NCBI RefSeq assembly: GCF_009760405.1
Contig: NZ_WRPP01000008.1
Location: 186,001 to 250,000 of the forward strand
DNA length: 64,000 nt
From: Nocardia terrae
Lineage (GTDB): Bacteria; Actinomycetota; Actinomycetes; Mycobacteriales; Mycobacteriaceae
Direction: 5' to 3'
In this document: piece by piece, positions 7,346 through 16,873 of the stretch
Layout: the number at the start of each line of letters is the position of its first letter
Position numbering within the stretch: position 1 is the first letter of the stretch
Notes under the pieces: generated by a model
What the model saw: the letters and a program-made list of their open reading frames with translations, nothing else
The model's database searches: none
Told to the model about the DNA's origin: nothing
Program-made: the position numbers and the translations under genes

Positions 7346-7885
7346 TCAGTTCCCGGCGCCACGCCTTTCGTGCAGCAGCAGAAAGGAATACGCGGCGACG
7401 GTATCGGCGTCAATGATCACGCCTGTCGAGATCATGTCCTCCAGTTCGCCCCGCGTGAACCAGGCGGACTCCATGTCCCGCTCCGAGGGCTCCCGCTCGT
7501 GCGGCCCCTCGGTGAGCTCGGTGGCCAGCACGACATACCCGTACTGCGTGCTGGTCGCCGGTGCCGGGGAAACCTTCCCCAGCAGCGTCAGCTGCCCGGC
7601 CCGTAACCCGGTCTCCTCCCGCAACTCCTGCCGCGCCACCGCGATCGGATCGAACTCCCCGCCCGGCACCGCCCCACCCGGAAACTCCCAGCACCTGCGC
7701 CGCAGCGGATACCGGTATTGCTCGACCAGGTGGAACCGCTCCCCATCCCAGGGGATCACGACCGCGAAGTCCGCCTTCTCGAGAAACGCGTAGATCGTCT
7801 CCTCACCATCGGCCTGCCGAACCCGGTCTTCCCGCAACGTGATCCACCGATTCGAATAGATCTCACGCGTCCCGATCGTCTCCAT
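7346..7885 (-). CDS. Nudix hydrolase (ADP-ribose pyrophosphatase-like)
   Basis: About 179 aa. The Nudix box is visible at about residues 70-94: GGAVPGGEFDP followed by ARQELREETGL. It deviates from the strict G-x5-E-x7-REU-x-EE-x-GU spacing by one extra residue and has Gln for the first Arg, but keeps the REEx-type EE metal ligands. The N-terminal strand pairs and FHLVEQYRYPLRR segment resemble ADP-ribose/NDP-sugar diphosphatases. The ATG at 7885 is chosen for a GGAGG 8 nt upstream; a GTG 18 nt earlier is possible. Confidence 0.85.
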   Translation of the reverse strand: METIGTREIYSNRWITLREDRVRQADGEETIYAFLEKADFAVVIPWDGERFHLVEQYRYPLRRRCWEFPGGAVPGGEFDPIAVARQELREETGLRAGQLTLLGKVSPAPATSTQYGYVVLATELTEGPHEREPSERDMESAWFTRGELEDMISTGVIIDADTVAAYSFLLLHERRGAGN

Positions 7886-7930
7886 CCCCCGATCCTCCCC
7901 CACCTCCGACCAGGATCAGGGATCTCGCTT

Positions 7931-8416
7931 CTATTTGGTGCGCGGCAGGGGTGCGCGGTCGGCTACGCCGGTCCAGGTGGTCTGCGCGCCGGAGTCGCCG
8001 ATGCGGTAGATCTGGACGGTGGCGGCGACACTCGCGGCGATGACGAGAACCGCCATGCCGCCCACGAGCAGCCGGGACGGGGTCTGACCGCGGGTTTCGC
8101 GGCGGTGCACGAAGGCCAGCAGGGCCGCGCCGAGCAGCAGCGGGAAGGCGAAGAAGATGAAGGTGTCACCGAGGTGAGTGTGGTTGTGCAGATCCGCGGT
8201 TCGCGGCACCCGCTTCTCGAGCCACTCCCCCGCCTCGGTGGTCACCGGTGTCAGCACCAGTACCAGCGCGGCCAGCGCCAGCACCAGCCATGCGAAACGT
8301 TGCCGCGCGGCCGGCCACACCGCGGACAGCACGCCCAGCACCGCGGTGAGCGGCACCAGCACCACGATGGCGTGAACGAGCAGAATATGGGCGGGCAAGC
8401 CATGAATCGCTGACAT
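7931..8416 (-). CDS. DUF2231-family integral membrane protein
   Basis: A 161-aa protein with four hydrophobic segments. Typical DUF2231 features: N-terminal GLPAHILLVHAIVVLVPL with the conserved His in LPAH and LVHA, a second segment with WLVLALAALVLVLTPV, an extramembrane loop with DLHNHTHLGD, then two more helices. The family may bind haem or act in redox processes, but no function is established. ATG 8416 is preceded by AGGAAG. Confidence 0.85.
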   Translation of the reverse strand: MSAIHGLPAHILLVHAIVVLVPLTAVLGVLSAVWPAARQRFAWLVLALAALVLVLTPVTTEAGEWLEKRVPRTADLHNHTHLGDTFIFFAFPLLLGAALLAFVHRRETRGQTPSRLLVGGMAVLVIAASVAATVQIYRIGDSGAQTTWTGVADRAPLPRTK

Positions 8417-8518
8417 CGGCGACTTCCTGTGAGGGGACGGACAACGCGTCAAACTCTCCACACACTTGCTGTGACAACGCTGAGTCCCCGCGGCGAACCC
8501 GCTGTCACCGGTGATCCG

Positions 8519-9073
8519 TCAGTGCTGGCGGGCGGGAGCCAGGGCGTCCCGGGCGTCCATCAGGGCGAAACCCAGCAGGTTCTCGCCCCGCCATCGAGAA
8601 GGGTCGGCGGCGGCCGGGTTCTCCGCGCCCAGGCCGATGCCCCAGATGGTGTCCCGCGGCGCGGCTTCGACCAGGACCTTCTCGGTGGTGGCGAGCAGGA
8701 AGTCGCGGAGTAGGTCGTGCTGGCCGAATTTGGCGATGCTGCCGCGCAGGACGATGTCGTAGCGGTGGGCTTCCCAGGTGTCCTGGTCGAAGCCGGAGAT
8801 GGCGCGGCCCAGGCGTTTGGCGTCGGCGGGGGTGCCGCTGGCAAGAATGCGGGTGCGCATGGGCTCGTCGCCGAACAGGCGCGCCTTCTCGGCCATCATG
8901 AAATGTTCGGCGCTGCCGTAGGTTTGGCCGTCGACGGTGAATTCGATGGGCCACCACTGGCTGAGCACCCATTTGCCGACCTCGTGGCCGGGGGTGCGGG
9001 TGTGCCCCCAGAAGAAGAGGAACTCCGGTCTCGCCCCGTCCGCCATGTCAGCTGTCAGCTGCGCCCTGTCCAC
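8519..9073 (-). CDS. NADAR-family protein (ADP-ribose-linked N-glycosidase fold)
   Basis: Core of the NADAR (DUF1768, RibX/YbiA-like) family: FLFFWGHTR near the N-terminus, QWWPIEFTVDGQTYGSAEHF with the conserved Glu/His, MMAEKARLFGD, and the C-terminal DTIWGIGLG and NLLGFALMDARD motifs. Family members hydrolyse N-glycosidic bonds in riboflavin intermediates or remove ADP-ribose from guanine; which applies is unknown. Total 184 aa from GTG 9073; ATG 9046 is an equally acceptable start. It stands alone on the minus strand without an operon partner. Confidence 0.85.
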   Translation of the reverse strand: MDRAQLTADMADGARPEFLFFWGHTRTPGHEVGKWVLSQWWPIEFTVDGQTYGSAEHFMMAEKARLFGDEPMRTRILASGTPADAKRLGRAISGFDQDTWEAHRYDIVLRGSIAKFGQHDLLRDFLLATTEKVLVEAAPRDTIWGIGLGAENPAAADPSRWRGENLLGFALMDARDALAPARQH

Positions 9074-9169
9074 GCCGCGACCATAGCCGACGCGGGTGAC
9101 ACGGTCGCGTGGATATCCCGCCACGCCGCACCGACGCGCCGCGCCGCGCGACTTCCCGCGCCCGCGTGG

Positions 9170-10357
9170 TCAACTCGCCAACGCGCGCAGCCGGGTCATG
9201 ATGTCGGCGGGCGGATGGTCGTGCACGCGGTAGCGGGGCGGGTGGTAGTCGTCGCTCGGTTCCAGCGCCACCAGCCGGGCCACCTCGTCCCAGGCGACCC
9301 GGAAGACATCCCCGCCCGCGCCGACGAAGCAGATGAAGTCGGCCTTGGGTAGCAGGTTGGGGATCCCGTCGGGCCAGGAGGTCATGGTGGTCTCGGCGCC
9401 GTCGGGGTCGCGCAGCGCCAGCAGCTCCGGAATGCCCAGTTCGCCTTCCCTTTCGGCCCTGAGTCGTTCGGTCTGCGCGTGGTAGACGCCGACGGCCAGC
9501 TGGATCTGGGCGTGGCGGATGGCGGTGTGGGCGGGATGGTCGGAATCGACGTGGAACGGGATCAGCTCGCCTTCCTCGTCGACGGTGTAGGGCACGGTCG
9601 AGAGCGGGCGCAGGGCGGCCTCGTGGCGCTCCTGGGCCAGCGACATCAATTGCACCGTGATCTCCGGGGTGGCACCGAGCACGACGAACATGCCCAGGTG
9701 CCCGGGTAGGAAAAGCAGTGGGCGCGTTTCGCTCCGGGTTCGCACCCCGGCCAGCCAGCCCGCCACCAACGGTAGCGATCCGACATAGCTCTCGCCGTCG
9801 TCGTCGGCGAACTCGAGCACCCGCACGCTCTGCGGCGGATCGAACGCCTCCATGGTGTTCATGGCCAGCTCGGTGAGATTGGCGTGCGCGATCGAATACA
9901 CCGTCTCCGCGTCCACACCCCAGCGCGAAAGATCCTGTTCGGTCACGAATTGCACGGTGCGCGGCAGATCGATGACCACCAGCTCGGACAGGAACGGCAG
10001 CGACGGCCGGGCGAGCACCCGGTCGTGCCCCTGCGGCCCTTCGACATTCGCCGCACCGTAGCCGGCCCGGCGCAGCACCGGTCGCAGCTTGGTCGCCACC
10101 TGCTCCCAGTCCGCGGGCGCGTCCGGCGGTAGCAGCAGGTTCTCGACGGCCTGGAAGAGTCCGGCCCCGATCTTCCCGTCGAAGCGTTGATACAGGGTGT
10201 CCAGATTGAGCCTGGCCGCGTATCCGTTCTTCAACCGGTAGGCGATTTCGTAGGCCCGTTCGTCGTATTCGGCCGATTCCACGGCGTCGTAGGCGAGGAC
10301 CTGTTCCAAGACTCTTCTACCGAAGCGATTTCGCCACACCCCGCCCAGAAAACCCAT
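9170..10357 (-). CDS. hypothetical protein with DUF1444-like (YtpQ) architecture
   Basis: A 395-aa acidic cytosolic protein with no signal peptide or membrane segment. The central part, with PFLSELVVIDLPRTVQFV and a WGVDAETVYSIAHANL stretch, resembles DUF1444/YtpQ proteins. The C-terminus has LLPKADFICFVGAG and ends in a short helical segment. No catalytic motif is evident. It is divergent from the FAD oxidase at 10525, with 167 bp between them. Confidence 0.6.
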   Translation of the reverse strand: MGFLGGVWRNRFGRRVLEQVLAYDAVESAEYDERAYEIAYRLKNGYAARLNLDTLYQRFDGKIGAGLFQAVENLLLPPDAPADWEQVATKLRPVLRRAGYGAANVEGPQGHDRVLARPSLPFLSELVVIDLPRTVQFVTEQDLSRWGVDAETVYSIAHANLTELAMNTMEAFDPPQSVRVLEFADDDGESYVGSLPLVAGWLAGVRTRSETRPLLFLPGHLGMFVVLGATPEITVQLMSLAQERHEAALRPLSTVPYTVDEEGELIPFHVDSDHPAHTAIRHAQIQLAVGVYHAQTERLRAEREGELGIPELLALRDPDGAETTMTSWPDGIPNLLPKADFICFVGAGGDVFRVAWDEVARLVALEPSDDYHPPRYRVHDHPPADIMTRLRALAS

Positions 10358-10524
10358 GGCGCGGACTCTACGCGCGGACGGCGACCAACGCTCCCCGCAA
10401 ACCCACAGGGAACCTGTGTGCCATAACCGAAAACCCGCTGTTCACACGGTGTCTCACCGGTGGTCGGTCAGACGCCCGTCCAAGTACGAGCACAATGCGC
10501 GTGACTATGGTTAGCTGTAGCGCC

Positions 10525-11784
10525 ATGAGCACGCCCGTCTCCACCCACCCCGACGAATTTCTGCCCCGCGACACCGCGGATGTGGTTCGGACCGTTCGGG
10601 ATTCGCGACGTTCGACGAAACCGCTGATCATCCGGGGTGGGGAACGGCCGGACGAGGAGCTCGCGCTGCCGGATCAGGGCGGGGTGCTGAGCCTGCGCAA
10701 GATGAACCGGGTCCAGGTGGTGGACGCCGACGCCCGCACGGTGCGGGTGCAGGCGGGCGCGCGGCTCTACGACATCGACCGCACCCTGGGCGCGCACGGG
10801 CTCGGGCTGCCCATCGTCGGCGATCACCGGGACATCACCGCGGGCGGCTTCGCGGCCGTGGGCGGGCTCTCGGCGGCCTCGCACCGCTACGGCATGTTCA
10901 GCGACAATGTGGTGGAGCTCGAATACGTCGATCAGGACGGGCGTTTCGGCACCTGCGGGCGCGCCCACCACGCGGAGCGCTTCCGCCGGATCCTGGGTGG
11001 CGGCGGGCGCACCGGGGTCATCACCGCGCTCACCCTGGAGGTGACCGGGGTGGACAAGGACCGCACCTGGCTCACCACCGACGCGCACCGCTTCCTGGAC
11101 TTCGACACCTGGGTGGAGCACTCCTACAAGGCGATTCAGTCGCCGGGCGACGCCATGCTGCAGGTGGGTCGCTGGGTGGACACCGCGCCCCTGAAGGTCG
11201 CCCGACCGGTCGGTACCGGAACCGTGCAGCTGGGCACCGTGCGCTTCGGCCAGTGGTCGAGCCTGCACCCCACCACCCCCAACCTCTCGCTGCGCGCCCG
11301 CCGCGAGGTCGGCGCGCGCGCCCGAAAGTCGCTGGGCGCCATCGCCGCCTCGGCGGGCGGCCGCGCCGGTATGCCGGTCCGCAATGCCGCCGCCGGCGCG
11401 CTCATGTTCGCTCCGAAGGTGCTGACGCTGCGCGACGCGGAGTATCTGGCCGATACCGTCATCTCCTCCTCGGAGCGCGGACCGGCCTACCGCGTCTCGG
11501 TTTTCGCGCCGCTGTCGAACTACGCCCGGGTCTTCCACGGCCTGCACGACCTGTTCGCCGGACACCGCGAGCGCACCGGCTGCTTCACCGTCATCTCGGC
11601 CATGACCTACGGTGTGCGCTCCCGCTACCTGCGCGAACTCGATGACGAGGACCACGGCTTCATCACCTTCACCTGCCGGCTGCGCCCGGCCGCGCTGCCC
11701 TCGGAACTGTTGCGGGACATCGTTTCCGCAATCGACGAGATCTGTGTCGCCGAACGCGCCCGGCGTTATGACCCGACCGAATAG
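10525..11784 (+). CDS. FAD-binding oxidoreductase (PCMH/VAO-type)
   Basis: A 419-aa protein with an N-terminal PCMH-type FAD domain: PLIIRGGERPD, then VQVVDADARTVRVQAGARLYDID and the GFAAVGGLSAASHRYGM loop that binds FAD in this fold, followed by LGGGGRTGVITALTL. No Cys or His in the usual covalent flavin position is obvious. The C-terminal half is a substrate domain without recognisable motif. The ATG at 10525 lies 10 codons inside a longer frame and is preferred because homologous folds begin near STHPDEFLPRD. The next gene, a degenerate SDR, follows on the same strand. Confidence 0.75.
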   Translation: MSTPVSTHPDEFLPRDTADVVRTVRDSRRSTKPLIIRGGERPDEELALPDQGGVLSLRKMNRVQVVDADARTVRVQAGARLYDIDRTLGAHGLGLPIVGDHRDITAGGFAAVGGLSAASHRYGMFSDNVVELEYVDQDGRFGTCGRAHHAERFRRILGGGGRTGVITALTLEVTGVDKDRTWLTTDAHRFLDFDTWVEHSYKAIQSPGDAMLQVGRWVDTAPLKVARPVGTGTVQLGTVRFGQWSSLHPTTPNLSLRARREVGARARKSLGAIAASAGGRAGMPVRNAAAGALMFAPKVLTLRDAEYLADTVISSSERGPAYRVSVFAPLSNYARVFHGLHDLFAGHRERTGCFTVISAMTYGVRSRYLRELDDEDHGFITFTCRLRPAALPSELLRDIVSAIDEICVAERARRYDPTE

Positions 11785-11917
11785 AATGTGTTCCGCCGCA
11801 CTGCCAGCAATCGGTTAGCAGCTTTTCTTCAGCGCAGGCGTGCGGCGGTATCGGCGCTGTCGGCGGGGTGCCGGTGCATGGTTCATGCTCAATCCTCAGA
11901 TGAAGGTTGCCTGTCCC

Positions 11918-12733
11918 ATGATCGAATTCCGTGCTGCCCGCCGCCCCCGCTCCGCCGGTTCCCTCGCGGGGGAAGTGCCCATATCGGGTAAACGCATAGT
12001 CGTCACCGACGCCACCTCCGAGATCGGGCGGGAAACCGCGCGACTACTGGGATTTCACGGCGCCGAGGTGATCCTGGTCGCGCGCAACGGCTCCCAGCTG
12101 GTCGAGGAGTGCGCCACCATCGTCCAGGCCGGGGGCCGCGCCCACTGGTACCGCTGCGACATCTCCGCGCTCGGCGATGTGGACCAGCTGGTCGAATGGC
12201 TGCTCACCGAGTTCGAGACCGTGGACGTCCTGGTCAACAACACCGGCCGCCCCGCCCGCCGCCCGGTCCTGCAGTCCCTGGACCGTTTTCGCGACTACCA
12301 GCGCATGATGGCCGCCTACTATTTCGGCCCGCTGCGCCTGACCCTCGGCCTGCTGCCCGCCATGCTGGCGGGCGGTTCGGGCCACGTGGTCAATGTCGGC
12401 CCCTGGAGCGCCGAAACGGGCGCGGCGCCGAACTTCTCCTCCTACGCCGCCGCCCAGGCGGCCTGGACCACCTTCGGCCAGTGCGCCGACGCCGAACTCG
12501 CGCCCCGCGGCATCCACGTCACCACGGTGCAGTACCCGGCCTTCCGGCTCAGCCCCGAATCCCCCACCTACCATTCGGATTCGGGACTCGATCCCGCCGA
12601 GGCGGCCCGCTGGATCGAATCGGCCATCCGCACCGGACCCGCCCAGCTCCAGCCCCGCTTCCCCCGGGCCCTGCTCGGCTTGGCGACCATGGCCCCCCGC
12701 ACCACCCGCCTGAAGCACGCCCTGGGCATCTGA
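11918..12733 (+). CDS. degenerate SDR-fold protein lacking catalytic residues
   Basis: About 271 aa with a recognisable SDR Rossmann fold, but the key sites are altered. The cofactor motif TGxxxGIG reads TDATSEIG, NNAG reads NNTGR, the region that normally carries the catalytic Ser (NVSS) reads NVGPW, and the Tyr-x3-Lys motif reads YAAAQ. All changes sit in an otherwise well conserved frame, so it is probably a non-catalytic or repurposed SDR. It may work with the FAD oxidase gene 130 bp upstream (inference). Start ATG 11918; ATG 11900 is possible. Confidence 0.8.
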   Translation: MIEFRAARRPRSAGSLAGEVPISGKRIVVTDATSEIGRETARLLGFHGAEVILVARNGSQLVEECATIVQAGGRAHWYRCDISALGDVDQLVEWLLTEFETVDVLVNNTGRPARRPVLQSLDRFRDYQRMMAAYYFGPLRLTLGLLPAMLAGGSGHVVNVGPWSAETGAAPNFSSYAAAQAAWTTFGQCADAELAPRGIHVTTVQYPAFRLSPESPTYHSDSGLDPAEAARWIESAIRTGPAQLQPRFPRALLGLATMAPRTTRLKHALGI

Positions 12734-12776
12734 CCCGGACGAAACCCGAAGGCCCGCGGTATCTCCCATGAGGGGG

Positions 12777-12817
12777 AAGGCGGGGTGCCCGGAGGACGTT
12801 GCGGACACCCCGCCTTT
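12777..12817 (+). terminator. hairpin terminator after degenerate SDR
   Basis: Inverted repeat with arms AAGGCGGGGTG (12777-12787) and CACCCCGCCTT (12806-12816), loop of 18 nt, followed by TTCG. It lies 44 nt beyond the SDR stop. Confidence 0.65.
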
Positions 12818-12879
12818 CGAAACCCATTCCCCGGCAGTTCCATTCCCGGGCGGTCCGCACCGGACCGGTTCGAACAGCA

Positions 12880-12911
12880 AAGCGCCCCATCCGAACTCGG
12901 ATGGGGCGCTT
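12880..12911 (-). terminator. terminator of the ctaC-ctaF operon
   Basis: Near-perfect hairpin with 14-bp arms (AAGCGCCCCATCCG and CGGATGGGGCGCTT) and a 4-nt loop, starting 15 nt after the ctaF stop on the minus strand. Confidence 0.75.
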
Positions 12912-12926
12912 CAGAAGCGTGCTACG

Positions 12927-13343
12927 TCAGTGCTTTTCCGGGCCGAGGTGGTACTCGAACACCAGACCGCCGGCGGCGACCAGGACGCAGGCAACGCCGA
13001 TGCCGATCAGCCAGAACTGGAAGAACGCCAGGCCCAGGGCGGTGATGGAACCCGCGGCCGCGAGCAGGATGGGCCAGAACGAGCCGGGCGAGAAGAAGCC
13101 CAGGTCGCCGGCGCCGTCCACGATCTCGGCCTCCTCGTAGTCCTCGGGACGCAGGTCCAGACGACGGGCGACGAAGCGGAAGTAGGTGGCCACGATCAGG
13201 GCCAGGCCCGCCGACAGCACGATGGCGGTGGTGCCCGCCCACTCGACGCCCGTGCGGGAGCGGCCGGTGAAGTAGCCGTAGACCACGGCCACGATCACGA
13301 AGAAGACCGTGATCAGTTCGAAGATGCGAGCTTCGACCTTCAT
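12927..13343 (-). CDS. ctaF: cytochrome c oxidase subunit IV (actinobacterial CtaF)
   Basis: A 138-aa membrane protein matching the small actinobacterial subunit IV of the aa3 oxidase. Four hydrophobic segments are seen: residues 7-27 (FELITVFFVIVAVVYGYF), 37-58, 93-112 and 114-130, with an acidic loop RPEDYEEAEIVDGAGDLG between segments 2 and 3 and a C-terminal EYHLGPEKH. It sits 12 nt after ctaC, as in mycobacteria and corynebacteria. It stabilises the bcc-aa3 supercomplex in the plasma membrane (family knowledge). Confidence 0.92.
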   Translation of the reverse strand: MKVEARIFELITVFFVIVAVVYGYFTGRSRTGVEWAGTTAIVLSAGLALIVATYFRFVARRLDLRPEDYEEAEIVDGAGDLGFFSPGSFWPILLAAAGSITALGLAFFQFWLIGIGVACVLVAAGGLVFEYHLGPEKH

Positions 13344-13355
13344 GTCAGTTCATCC

Positions 13356-14474
13356 TCACTTGGCGTCGGCGAGTTCGTTACCGCGCGCCTTGCGGTCGGT
13401 GTTGAACGGCTTGGTGGAAGTGGCCACCGGCGACTCGCCGATGCTGGCCAGCGCCTCGCCATTGGTCGCGAGCGGGTGGTCCTTCCGGAATTCGATGTAC
13501 TGCTGGAACTTCTCCGGCGTCACCGCGCGGATCTCGAAGTTCATCATCGAGTGGAAGGTGCCGCACATCTCGGCGCAGCGGCCGACGAACGCGCCGGTCT
13601 TCTCGATCTTGGTGATCTGGAAGACGTTGTCCGAGTTGTTCTGCTTCGGGTTCGGCATGACGTCGCGCTTGAACAGGAACTCCGGCACCCAGAACGAGTG
13701 GATGACGTCGGCGGCGGCCAGCTGGAACTCGATGTTCTTGCCGGTCGGCAGGACCAGGACCGGGACCTCGTCGGAGGAGCCCTTGGTCTCGATCAGGTCG
13801 TAGTTCAGGTACGAGATGTCGTTGGCCGGGAGGCCGGCGTTCGGGCCGGGCTGGGGGTGCCCGTCCTTGGTCCGGTTCTCGTAGCTGGTCTTGGTGTCCT
13901 CGTTCATCTTCTGACGCGCCTCGTCGACGCCGTTGTAGATGGAGCCGTCGGCCATCACGACCTTCTGGTACCCGAACTTCCAGTTCCACTGGAAGGCGGT
14001 CACGTCAACGGTGACATCCGGGTTGCCGACCTTCTCGTGCACGTAGTTCTGCACGACCACGGTGAAGTAGAACAGCACCGCGATGATCACGAACGGGATC
14101 GCCGTGTAGCTCAGCTCCAGCGGCACGTTGTAACCGGTCTGGCGCGGGAACTCCGGGGAGTTCGGCTTCTTGCGGTGGAAGATGATGGTCCAGAAGGTCA
14201 GACCCCAGACCAGCACACCCATCGCCAGCGCGGCGAGCACGGACCAGGTCCACAGCTCGCGCATCTTGGTGGCCTGCGGCGTGATGCCCGAGGGCCAGCC
14301 GAATCGAAGCCAAACGTTGTCGATCGAGCAGCCGGAGACGAGCATCGCGGTCATCCCCAAGGACACCGCCAGCCCGGCCCGCCGAAGGATGCGGCCCCGC
14401 CGACCCTGGGCGGGTCGTGCCCCTATCGCCTCGCTCGCCTTGTGCGCCACGCTCAACGCCTTCCTGGTCGTCAT
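13356..14474 (-). CDS. ctaC: cytochrome c oxidase subunit II (CtaC)
   Basis: A 372-aa lipoprotein subunit. The N-terminus has a lipobox-like LVSGC after a hydrophobic stretch (about residues 40-52), then two transmembrane helices (WSVLAALAMGVLVWGLTF and FVIIAVLFYFTVVVQ). The binuclear CuA site is intact in the C-terminal cupredoxin domain: an upstream His in DVIHSFWVPEF, then CAEMCGTFHSMM giving both Cys, the Glu carbonyl ligand, His and Met. An insertion of about 60 polar residues before the copper domain is typical of actinobacteria. ATG 14474 is chosen by the MTTRKA start; a longer in-frame start exists. Confidence 0.95.
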   Translation of the reverse strand: MTTRKALSVAHKASEAIGARPAQGRRGRILRRAGLAVSLGMTAMLVSGCSIDNVWLRFGWPSGITPQATKMRELWTWSVLAALAMGVLVWGLTFWTIIFHRKKPNSPEFPRQTGYNVPLELSYTAIPFVIIAVLFYFTVVVQNYVHEKVGNPDVTVDVTAFQWNWKFGYQKVVMADGSIYNGVDEARQKMNEDTKTSYENRTKDGHPQPGPNAGLPANDISYLNYDLIETKGSSDEVPVLVLPTGKNIEFQLAAADVIHSFWVPEFLFKRDVMPNPKQNNSDNVFQITKIEKTGAFVGRCAEMCGTFHSMMNFEIRAVTPEKFQQYIEFRKDHPLATNGEALASIGESPVATSTKPFNTDRKARGNELADAK

Positions 14475-14787
14475 TCCGACACCGCGTCGCCCGAGCTCCC
14501 TTCCGCCGGGCGACACATTTTCAGCACAGTTTGGGTCTCGCGGGAGGATACGCGGCAACGCACAACCGACCCTGAGAGTTTCCCAAGTACTACGCAGCGT
14601 AGACCAAGAAACAGCCCTTGTTGTGACGGGGTCCGGTTCGACACTCCGGAAACCTCATAAGCACTGGATATGGGCTCTGGCGGCGGGATCTGCCCGGGTA
14701 CGGCATACTCGGGCAGTAGGTTTCGCGTTCGCGTGCCCGTGCGGGTGCGCCCCAATCCTTTGATTCCGGAAAGAGGTTCTTGCCGCA

Positions 14788-16755
14788 GTGTGTGGACTGC
14801 TCGGATTTCTGACAGCTAGCACGGCTACCACCCCGGATGGCCGGACGGTCGAAACCACCGCGGCGCAGGTGTACGAGGCGCTGCACTGTCAGCGCCACCG
14901 TGGCCCCGACGAGCGCGGCACCTGGACCGACGAGCACATGATCTTCGGCTTCAACCGCCTGTCGATCATCGATATCGAGCACTCGCACCAGCCACTGCGC
15001 TGGGGTCCGCCGGAGAACCCCGAGCGCTACGCGATGACCTTCAACGGCGAGATCTACAACTATCTCGAGCTGCGCGCCGAGCTGAAGGAAGCGCACGAGG
15101 CCGAGTACGGCGACGCGCCCATGTTCCGTACCGAGGGCGATGGCGAGGCCATCATGGCCGCCTTCCACTACTGGGGCGCGATGGCTCCCGGCCGCCTGCG
15201 CGGCATGTTCGCCTTCGCCATCTGGGATACCCAGCTGAACAAGCTGTTCCTGGCGCGCGACCCGTTCGGCATCAAGCCGCTGTTCATCGCCACCGGCGAC
15301 GGCGGCACCGCGTTCTCCAGTGAGAAGAAGAGCCTGCTGGGACTGCTTCCGGCACTGGAGCTTTCCGACGCGCTGGATCCGCGCGCGCTCGAGCACTACA
15401 CGGTGCTGCAGTACGTGCCCGAGGCCGAGACCCTGCACAAGGACGTCCGCCGCCTCGAATCCGGTTGCTACGCCTGGGTCGAGCCGGGCGAGGCCCCGCG
15501 GGTGACCCGCTACTTCAACCCGCAGTTCCGGGTTCAGAAGCTGGCCACCGGTTCGGAGAACAAGCTCTACCGGGAGATCGCCGAGGCGCTCGAGGACTCG
15601 GTCGCCAAGCACATGCGCGCGGACGTGACCGTGGGCGCGTTCCTGTCCGGCGGCATCGACTCCACCGCCACCGCGGCGCTGGCCATCCGGCACAACCCGA
15701 ACCTGCTGACCTTCACCTCGGCGTTCGAGCGCCAGGGCTACTCGGAGGCCGATGTGGCCGCCGAGACCGCGGCGGCCATCGGCGCCAAGCACTACGTGCG
15801 CATGGTCTCCCCCGAGGAGTACGCGGCCGCGATTCCCGAAATCGTCTGGTATCTGGACGAACCCGTCGCCGACCCGGCGCTGGTGCCGCTGTACTTCGTG
15901 GCCAAGGAGGCCCGCAAGCACGTCAAGGTCGTGCTCTCCGGCGAGGGCGCGGACGAGCTGTTCGGCGGCTACACCATCTACCGGGAACCGCTGTCGCTCA
16001 AGCCTTTCGAGTACCTGCCCAAGGGGCTGCGCAAGCTGGTGGGCAAGGTCTCGGACCGCATTCCGGAGGGCACCCGCGGCAAGAGCCTGCTGCACCGCGG
16101 CTCGCTCACCATGGAGGAGCGCTACTACGGCAACGCCCGCAGCTTCAACGACGCCCAATTGCGTTCGGTGCTGCGGGAATTCCGCCCCGAGTGGACGCAC
16201 CAGGACGTGACCGCCCCCATCTACGCCATGCAGGGCTACGACTGGGACCCGGTCGCGCGCATGCAGCATCTGGACCTGTTCACCTGGCTGCGCGGCGACA
16301 TCCTGGTCAAGGCCGACAAGATGACCATGGCCAACTCCCTGGAGTTGCGCGTCCCCTTCCTCGACCCCGAGGTCTACAAGGTCGCCGAGAAGATCCCCTA
16401 CGACCAGAAGATCACCAAGGACACCACCAAATACGCCCTGCGCCAGGCGCTCACCGACATCGTGCCCCCGCACGTGTTGAACCGCGCCAAGCTCGGCTTC
16501 CCGGTCCCCCTGCGCCACTGGCTGCGCGGCCCCGAACTCTACGACTGGGCCCGCGCCCAGATCACCGAGTCCGGCACCGACCACCTCCTGAACAAGCAGG
16601 CCATCCTGGCCATGCTGGAAGCCCACCGCACCGGGCCGATCGACCACAGCCGCCGCCTCTGGACCTTGATCATCTTCATGATCTGGCACGGCATCTTCGT
16701 CGAGAACCGCATCAAGCCCGAGATCCAGGAGCCGACCTACCCGGTCAATCTGTAA
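14788..16755 (+). CDS. asnB: asparagine synthase (glutamine-hydrolysing)
   Basis: A 655-aa class II amidotransferase. Cys2 after the initiator (MCGLLGF) is the glutaminase nucleophile; RHRGPDERGTW and FNGEIYNY follow in the N-terminal domain. The synthetase domain has the PP-loop FLSGGIDSTATAALA (about residue 288) and GEGADELFGGY (about 390). It uses glutamine and ATP to amidate aspartate; in corynebacteria and mycobacteria the homologue (LtsA/AsnB) is also linked to cell-wall modification. The start is GTG 14788. It is divergent from ctaC, the same arrangement as in M. tuberculosis. Confidence 0.95.
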   Translation: MCGLLGFLTASTATTPDGRTVETTAAQVYEALHCQRHRGPDERGTWTDEHMIFGFNRLSIIDIEHSHQPLRWGPPENPERYAMTFNGEIYNYLELRAELKEAHEAEYGDAPMFRTEGDGEAIMAAFHYWGAMAPGRLRGMFAFAIWDTQLNKLFLARDPFGIKPLFIATGDGGTAFSSEKKSLLGLLPALELSDALDPRALEHYTVLQYVPEAETLHKDVRRLESGCYAWVEPGEAPRVTRYFNPQFRVQKLATGSENKLYREIAEALEDSVAKHMRADVTVGAFLSGGIDSTATAALAIRHNPNLLTFTSAFERQGYSEADVAAETAAAIGAKHYVRMVSPEEYAAAIPEIVWYLDEPVADPALVPLYFVAKEARKHVKVVLSGEGADELFGGYTIYREPLSLKPFEYLPKGLRKLVGKVSDRIPEGTRGKSLLHRGSLTMEERYYGNARSFNDAQLRSVLREFRPEWTHQDVTAPIYAMQGYDWDPVARMQHLDLFTWLRGDILVKADKMTMANSLELRVPFLDPEVYKVAEKIPYDQKITKDTTKYALRQALTDIVPPHVLNRAKLGFPVPLRHWLRGPELYDWARAQITESGTDHLLNKQAILAMLEAHRTGPIDHSRRLWTLIIFMIWHGIFVENRIKPEIQEPTYPVNL

Positions 16756-16873
16756 CCCTCGGGCCCTCGACAGCGGACTTTCGCCTCTGTGACGGACCGG
16801 TGCACTGAGCGATCTTGGATAGGCAGCGCCAGCGTGGTCGCTGCCCCAAACGTTCGTGCACCCAGGAGTTCGC

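Noticed and set aside
12768..14660. About 630-codon plus-strand open frame opposite ctaC and ctaF
   Set aside because: Antisense shadow of the two oxidase genes; crosses terminators and has no domain.
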